From positions 1,054,001-1,118,000 of the forward strand of contig BRON01000005.1 in assembly GCA_024345305.1 (NCBI GenBank): a stretch of DNA of 64,000 nucleotides, read 5' to 3'. Below the pieces are notes generated by a model. It searched no databases, was not told the origin of the DNA, and saw nothing but the letters and a program-made list of their open reading frames with translations. The stretch comes from Mrakia gelida. Taxonomy: Eukaryota > Basidiomycota > Tremellomycetes > Cystofilobasidiales > Mrakiaceae. The position numbers were made by a program, and so were the translations under genes. This document shows, one piece after another, positions 58,772 through 64,000 of this stretch (positions are counted from its first letter, which is position 1; every line of letters begins with the position of its first letter).

Positions 58772-60356
58772 CTAGCAGATAAGATTGTTCTCCTTGTACC
58801 ACTCCTTCTCCAACCACCCTTCCTCCTCAAACGGCAACCCAAACATCCTGACGTCCCAAAAGTCCCATTCCTTCCACCTAATCGAGACGATCCTCCCACC
58901 GAAACCCTCCACACCTCCTGGATGAGCCTTCTCCCAGACTGCTTGGGCCTCAGCGCACGTAGAAGAAAAGAAGCTGATCCGTCGGATGGCGAATTCGAGA
59001 TCAAGAAGACTCGACCGGGAAGGGTCGCGCCCCTCGTACTGGTGCACGGGTTAGATCACCTCTCGGACGGCGCGGGTTCCGAGACGAGCGGGGCCTTGAT
59101 TGAGGTTGGAGTCGATTAAGAATATGGTCTGGGTGGGTGGGCGTGTCCGAAGAGAGGGAGAGATGCTGAGGCTGTCCGAGTTTCGCGTCGACTCTCCTCG
59201 CCTCTCCTCCCGGTCCTCCTCCCCTCCTGCCTCCAACTCCTCGAGAAAGGGGCCGCCGTAAGAGAAGCTCCCAATCATCCCTATACTGATGCATCGTTGA
59301 AACCTCGGCCAGAAGAGGGAGACGTCCTTGTTCGAGAGCCGGAGGTTGAGCGTCTGGAGCGGGCGGTCGAGGGTGGGGATTCGGAGGAGGACGAGGTTGA
59401 CGGGGTTGATGAAGTAGAAAAGGTCCTGCAGCCCGCATGGGATGTCCTCGTATTCTTCGAAGGACCACTCGTCTTGAGGAGAGAAGATCAACGTGAGGGA
59501 GGTGAGTTTGATGCACTCTTCCGTGGGGAGGCCAGGAGATTCCGATTCGTCCAACGGGGTCGCCGAAGTGAGTCGGGAGAGGTCCATGTAGGAAATGGGG
59601 TGAGAGTAGTCGTCCGAGATGACGAGGAGGGAGAGATGGGTAAGGTTGGTGAGGTTGAGGTGGGGGCGAAGACGCTCTTGGTTTCCCGAGAGCCAGTGTG
59701 GGAACATGATGTTTCGCCGCTGGGAGGAGGAGAAAGCACAGAGGCCGTATCAGCAGGCGATGGGCAAGGAGAAAGAATCGAAGCGTACGCTGAAACTCAC
59801 TCGATCTGTAAAGAGCCTAGCAGCCTCCTTCGAAGAGTTCAGCCGAACGACCCTTCGCTCGAGGAGCTGCCTCATGGCGATTTGGAGGAGCTCGAAGGAA
59901 GCTTTTCCGAGCGAAACGAGGTCTCGTCGGTCCGTGCACCACCACGCGATCTCCTCGAGGACTTCTGGAGGTAGGCGAGGGAGGTGTCGAGAGGGAGAGG
60001 GGTGGGTTTCGTCGAGCTGAAGGGAGGAAAGAAAAGAAGGGAAGGAGGTGAGCTCGAGCGTCTCCTTCCTTCGTCCACAGTATGTAGACCTTCAACTCCG
60101 CCTCACGCTATCCCAGACGACGTCGACTCACCTTGACCCATACCAGACTATCCCGACCCTCATTTCCAGCCCCGTTTCCTCCCACTCTCTCCCTCGTCAA
60201 CGCTCCGACCTCCTCCTTCGAACTCTCCCTAACCCAATCCCCCTCCTTCTCGCCTCCCTCCACCAGCAAGCTCACCAGTCGCTCCAACAAGAGGACCCTA
60301 TCCGCCAGGGACTCAATCATCCTCTCTGACTCTTTAAGAGATCTAGCCAAGCTCAT
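58772..60356 (-). CDS. F-box protein with in-frame TAA near the C-terminus
   Basis: Start MSLARSLKESERMIESLADR at 60356, a coiled-coil segment. After an intron, a clear F-box reads HLPRLPPEVLEEIAWWCTDR and RRDLVSLGKASFELLQIAMR. The second large exon (from about 59715) begins NIMFPHWLSGNQERLRPHLN and has leucine-rich repeats-like LTNLTHLSLLVIS and RPLQTLNLRLSN. TAA at 59051-59053 follows VREVI. The same frame then continues for 92 codons of protein-like sequence (LDLEFAIRRISFFSST, VSIRWKEWDFWDVRMFG) to TAG at 58772. Either the gene was recently truncated or the second stop is reached by bypass. Presumed SCF adaptor. Confidence 0.65.
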
Positions 60357-61230
60357 ACGTGGAAAGCTCGATGCCTCGATGCTGGAAGTTGAAGGGGAAG
60401 AGAGCTGGCCGTCTCGAAAGCTTGGACGTTCGAGTTCAAGCAGCAGGAAAACGCAGCCCTGCAGCCCGTCTTCGTCAAATTTCCATCTCGCCTCGAGATT
60501 TATTCAGAGCAAGTTGTTCCAAAGCTTTCGAAGTCGAAGAAGGAAGAGGCAAGCTTTTCCTCGTCGTTCGTTTGGACGCGTTGTTCTGCAGGTCGACGCG
60601 TCGCTTGTCATGTTTGGTTTCGTTTCCGTTGAACCTCTCGCTGAGAGCTCCTTCTTCGCTGCTTCTCACTGAACATTCTTTTCGCCGTTCCTCCGCAAGA
60701 AGTCACTCAGAGACTTTCAACCCTCCCTTCTTTCGTTCCAACTCGCAGGGGCGTCGATGTCGCTCGCTCGTTCGCTCATCTTCTCGACTCCTGTCTTCTC
60801 GACCTCCTCGTGCTGAGAAATTCACAGACCTCTCTTCATTCCCTCCTACATACACGGTTCCTCGACTCCGTCCTAGTAGTACTTTCATCTGAACCAAAAA
60901 AATCTGCCTCCGCGCGCCAAGACTCTCGCTCCTTCGTTTGTTTGCGTTTCGGCAACCTCCCTCCTGCTCCTTCGCATCTCGTGCTCCTCCCTTCTCTTCC
61001 AACGCCCAACACCCTCCCTCCCACCTCTTTCTCGTTCCCTCTCCCCTACCAGAGGCCTACCTCCTTCTCACCTAATCCCCATCAAGCTCAAACGTCCCCC
61101 TTCCCTTGGTCTGAACTCGAATCCCTCCGTCGAACCCGACCCAACCGCCCTTCGTCGATCCCCTCCCCTTCCTCCCTTTCCTCTTCTCAAAAGTCGCTGG
61201 TCGACCCACCACAACACTCTAATCACCACC
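60357..61230. other. Divergent promoter region
   Basis: Between the F-box gene (-) and the S41-like gene (+). The last ~300 bp is C/T-rich with CCCTCC tracts, typical of a promoter and 5' UTR here. A 177-codon plus-strand frame at 60359-60892 has no recognisable features and is probably chance. Confidence 0.45.
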
Positions 61231-64000
61231 ATGCTACCCTCTACCTCCTCTTCGCCCAGCGTTCTAGCGCTCCTCCTCCTCCTCGGCGTTTCATCAGTCG
61301 TTGAAGCGACTCCATTCGTCAAGGTGGACCTCTCGAAGCCTTGGAGGAAGGAGATCGAGGTCGATATGGCTAAACGGCAAACTACAGGAACAACAGCTGG
61401 GAGTGATGCTTGTACTTCTATTGCTGGGTTGACTTGTGAGTCGGCTTGCCATCTTCTGGTTGGGGGAAGAAGAAGGAGGAGGGCGAAGCGACAGAGTTGA
61501 AGCTGACCTTTGCTGTTTCGGTTCTGTTGAATTGAACAGTCGTGACTCCCGCTCAGGCGACGGCTTGCTTGAACATGTTCCCTTTCAATGAGACGGTCAG
61601 GACGAATGTGAGTACGAGAGATGAGCAGAAGGGAAGGTTGATGGGGATATGTGCGAGGACGACGGGGAGGAGGGACGCAAAGGGGTTGGGTGGGTCGAGA
61701 GCAGTCAGAGAGCAGGAGCGAGCGCTTTCGCTTTTGAGGCAGAGCTCGCTCGAGCTATATGACAAGAAGGCTGGGAGGATGAAGAGGAAGCCTTCCGAAG
61801 TGAAGGTTTTCCGAGGGGGGAGGTCGGGCACATGACGAGAAGAGAGGGGGGGAGCGAGGGAGGAGAAGGCGCGAGCTCACCTCCTCAGCCCTCCCTTTCA
61901 TCTCGAGGCTGTCCTCCCTCGTTTCCTCTTCGCCCTAGCCTTCCCTCTGAGAAGACGAGGAGCTCCTCACATCTCCGCAAAGAAGTGCTCGATCTCCAGC
62001 AGCATATCTTCTGTGCGAGACTCAACCCTTCCCAACGAGTTTCACTTTGGCCGTCACCTCCGCCTTTCCTTCTCCCTCGCTCCCATCCCCACATTCCTCG
62101 TCGCTCTGATCATCTCTCTTCCATGCGACGGCTCGCTGATCCCTTCTCTCTCTCTCGTTTCGCGCTTAGATCCTCGACAACATCGCTGGTGTCATGGAGT
62201 TCTAGTGAGTCTTCTTCGCTGTCTCTCTCGTCTCGCCTTGTTCGTGTCGACCGCCTCTGCCGACTGACCTTGGCTCTTCTTTTCCGCGGTTTTCGTTTCT
62301 GGTATAAAAAAAAACAGCACGTTCGAATCCTACGCTCTCAACTCGCCTGCTCCGTTCGAAGGATCTAAGCTCGATGTGAAGGCGGAGATTTCGAGGAGTG
62401 AGTTCCCGCGTTCCATCATCACGCGTTGACTCGTCTCGTCGCCCCTCGGGAGTCGATTCTTCGCGTCGACGGCCAATTGCAGCATCTCTCTTGAGTGCTG
62501 GAGTAGCGGAACTGGCTGGGAACGCTGGAGGGGTTAGCGGGCGAGAGCAGAAGGAAAGCCGAGGAGACGAAGACGTTGAACTGACACGCGTCTCGGCTGT
62601 TTACTTCCTCTTCTTTCTCCTCCTCAGTGCGAACTCAAACCTACGCCTCCGACTACGCCTTCCACTACGACGTCGTCAACACTCTTAACTCCGGTTTGAA
62701 CGACGGACACACGATCTTCGAGTCTCCTTGCTGTGAGTCGTCCCTCGTCTTTCTCTCTTCGACCCTTCGTCGTTTTTCTCGACGAGCTGCTGATCTATCT
62801 CCCTCCCCTCTTTGTTCTTGCCCTTTCTTTCGCTCTTTTGCAGACTGGGGAGCTTTCCAATCCATCATCCCCTTCCCCATCGTCGCTCTCGCTCCCTCCG
62901 CCAACTCCTCCCTCTCGGACGTCGAGATCCGCATCGCTCCCGACGCGACCAGCATCACTCGGAACCTCGGAGCGAGGTTCCTTGCCACTTATGGGATTGA
63001 CGATTTCGCTTCGGTGAGTCGAAGGGGAAGGCAATTCGGTTCGAGAGCGACGAGAAGGAGACGCTGATTGCCCCGGCTCTTCGTTCTCTCGCATCCGTCT
63101 TCATCGAATAGTACAATGGAGCCCTCGTAACCGAAATCAACGGACAGCCAGCCACTCAATACGTCGAGTACATCGCTGATACCGTCACTGGAACCTATCT
63201 TGATCTCGTGAGTCTTTGGAAACGCAGATCTCCCAGCCTCAACGCGTCGCTGTCGAGCTCCTCGTTCTTCCCAAATTCCCAATCTGACCTCTTCTCTTTC
63301 GACCCATAGGGAGTTCGAACCAACTCTGTCTTCGTGAGCTCCTCTTTCGGATGGTCGGCTTCGAGTTGAAGCCAGGAACTCACGGCTCGACGCGACTTTT
63401 TCCCTTTCCTGCCTTCGACAGACCTCCTACCGTCTCACTGCCGCCAGCACCTTCTCTCAACGGTTCGGAGATTTCGCTGGTATCCTCTTCCCTGATACTG
63501 CTGGAGGTTCGTCTTCTTTTGCTCTTTCCTTTTTCGACGCGATCTGGACGCTGACTCTCGCTTCGTGGTTTCCTTTGCTCAGTCAACATGACCGTCCAAC
63601 GAGTCAACTCTACCACTCCCGAGACTCTCAACGTTCGTCCGTCTATTCTACTCGTCCTCGTACTCGTTCCGACCTCGACGCTGACCAGATTTTGTCGTCT
63701 CCAGGTCCCCTACCAATCCTTCTTCCTCGGCGAGGATTTCACGGACGCTGATTCCTAGTACGTCTTCCCCTCTTTGGTCTTATCTTCTCCCTCATTGACA
63801 CGGGCATCTTATCTCTCTCTGTTCTACAGCTACGAAGCCAACTGCGCCGTCCTCTCAACTACCAACGGAGGCAACCTCAACCGAACCATCACCTCGACCT
63901 CCTCCTCCGAGTCCGAGAACTCCGATTCCCTCGTCGACATCTCCACCGATTCTGAGACCGACGCTGAGGACGACGAGGAGCCTACTCAACGAGGTCGACC
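61231..64000 (+). CDS. Secreted S41-peptidase-like protein, 5' part
   Basis: Predicted secreted protein related to fungal S41 (tail-specific protease) family members. The first ~27 residues are a signal peptide (MLPSTSSSPSVLALLLLLGV...). Further exons: DACTSIAGLT, VTPAQATACLNMFPFNETV, NIAGVMEF, TFESYALNSPAPFEGSKLDV, QTYASDYAFHYDVVNTLNSG, WGAFQSIIPFPIVALAPSAN, and YNGALVTEINGQPATQYVEY (PDZ-like), YQSFFLGEDFTDADS and YEANCAVLSTTNGGNL. At least eight introns are seen. The peptidase core with its Ser/Lys residues should lie downstream, beyond the window edge, so activity cannot be judged. Several NxS/T sites and Cys residues fit secretion. Confidence 0.75.

Noticed and set aside
59033..59053. A 21-nt GTGATC...CACCAG segment with CTAAC spanning the TAA of the F-box gene
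   Set aside because: It preserves frame and contains a branch-like CTAAC, but 21 nt is far below any credible spliceosomal intron length.
60359..60892. A 177-codon frame between the F-box and S41-like genes
   Set aside because: It overlaps other open frames on both strands, has Ser/Arg-rich chance composition and no splice or family signature.

Overview
The window is nuclear DNA from an intron-rich fungus, most likely a basidiomycete. Nearly every gene is split by many short introns. Donors are GTGAGT, GTCAGT, GTACGT or GTTCGT, and a CTGAC branch site usually lies shortly before the acceptor. The gene set (alpha-actinin, translin, a divergent septin, mitofusin, Rho1, a C2-domain AGC kinase, expanded F-box-like families) suits Basidiomycota. 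Serine TCG and arginine CGA codons are common and the DNA is moderately GC-rich; a Pucciniomycotina yeast is my guess, not a demonstration. I saw no tRNA, rRNA, CRISPR array or transposon.

Layout. 0.1-7 kb: a calcium-regulated mitochondrial carrier (-) and an unidentified acidic protein (+). 6.65-10.5 kb: a block holding a divergent pair, a MYND-like protein (-) and an F-box-like protein (+). 10.9-16.7 kb: Rho1 and the mitofusin Fzo1 (both +). 17.6-24.9 kb: a Sch9-type kinase and a bromodomain/coiled-coil protein (both -). 25.1-27.7 kb: a coiled-coil protein (+). 28.15-32.04 kb: a second, inverted copy of the 6.65-10.5 kb block. 32.5-33.9 kb: cofilin (-). 34.8-44.2 kb: alpha-actinin (-) and translin (+), flanked by two F-box/LRR-like paralogues in opposite orientation. 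46.2-51.6 kb: a septin-like GTPase (+) and a vacuolar-type amino-acid transporter (-). 52.1-60.4 kb: a large F-box-like protein (-), the proteasome chaperone Nas2 (+) and another F-box protein (-). 61.2-64 kb: the 5' part of a secreted S41-peptidase-like gene (+), cut by the window edge.

Functional links. Rho1, cofilin, alpha-actinin and the septin-like GTPase are all cytoskeleton or cell-polarity genes; Sch9 and the vacuolar transporter belong to nutrient physiology; Fzo1 and the ATP-Mg/Pi-type carrier act in mitochondria. These are housekeeping genes in scattered orientations, not a cluster. The accessory layer is the F-box-like families and the duplicated MYND/F-box block.

Main points of interest: the inverted duplication, which carries a truncated remnant of a third gene; three F-box-like genes each interrupted by one in-frame stop (TGA, TAG, TAA); a 3-nt microexon in rho1 and a 6-nt microexon in the alpha-actinin gene; and a strikingly over-represented palindrome, GACGCGTC, often inside introns. 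Exon boundaries were deduced by eye from splice signals and protein-family conservation, so they are approximate except where exact positions are given.
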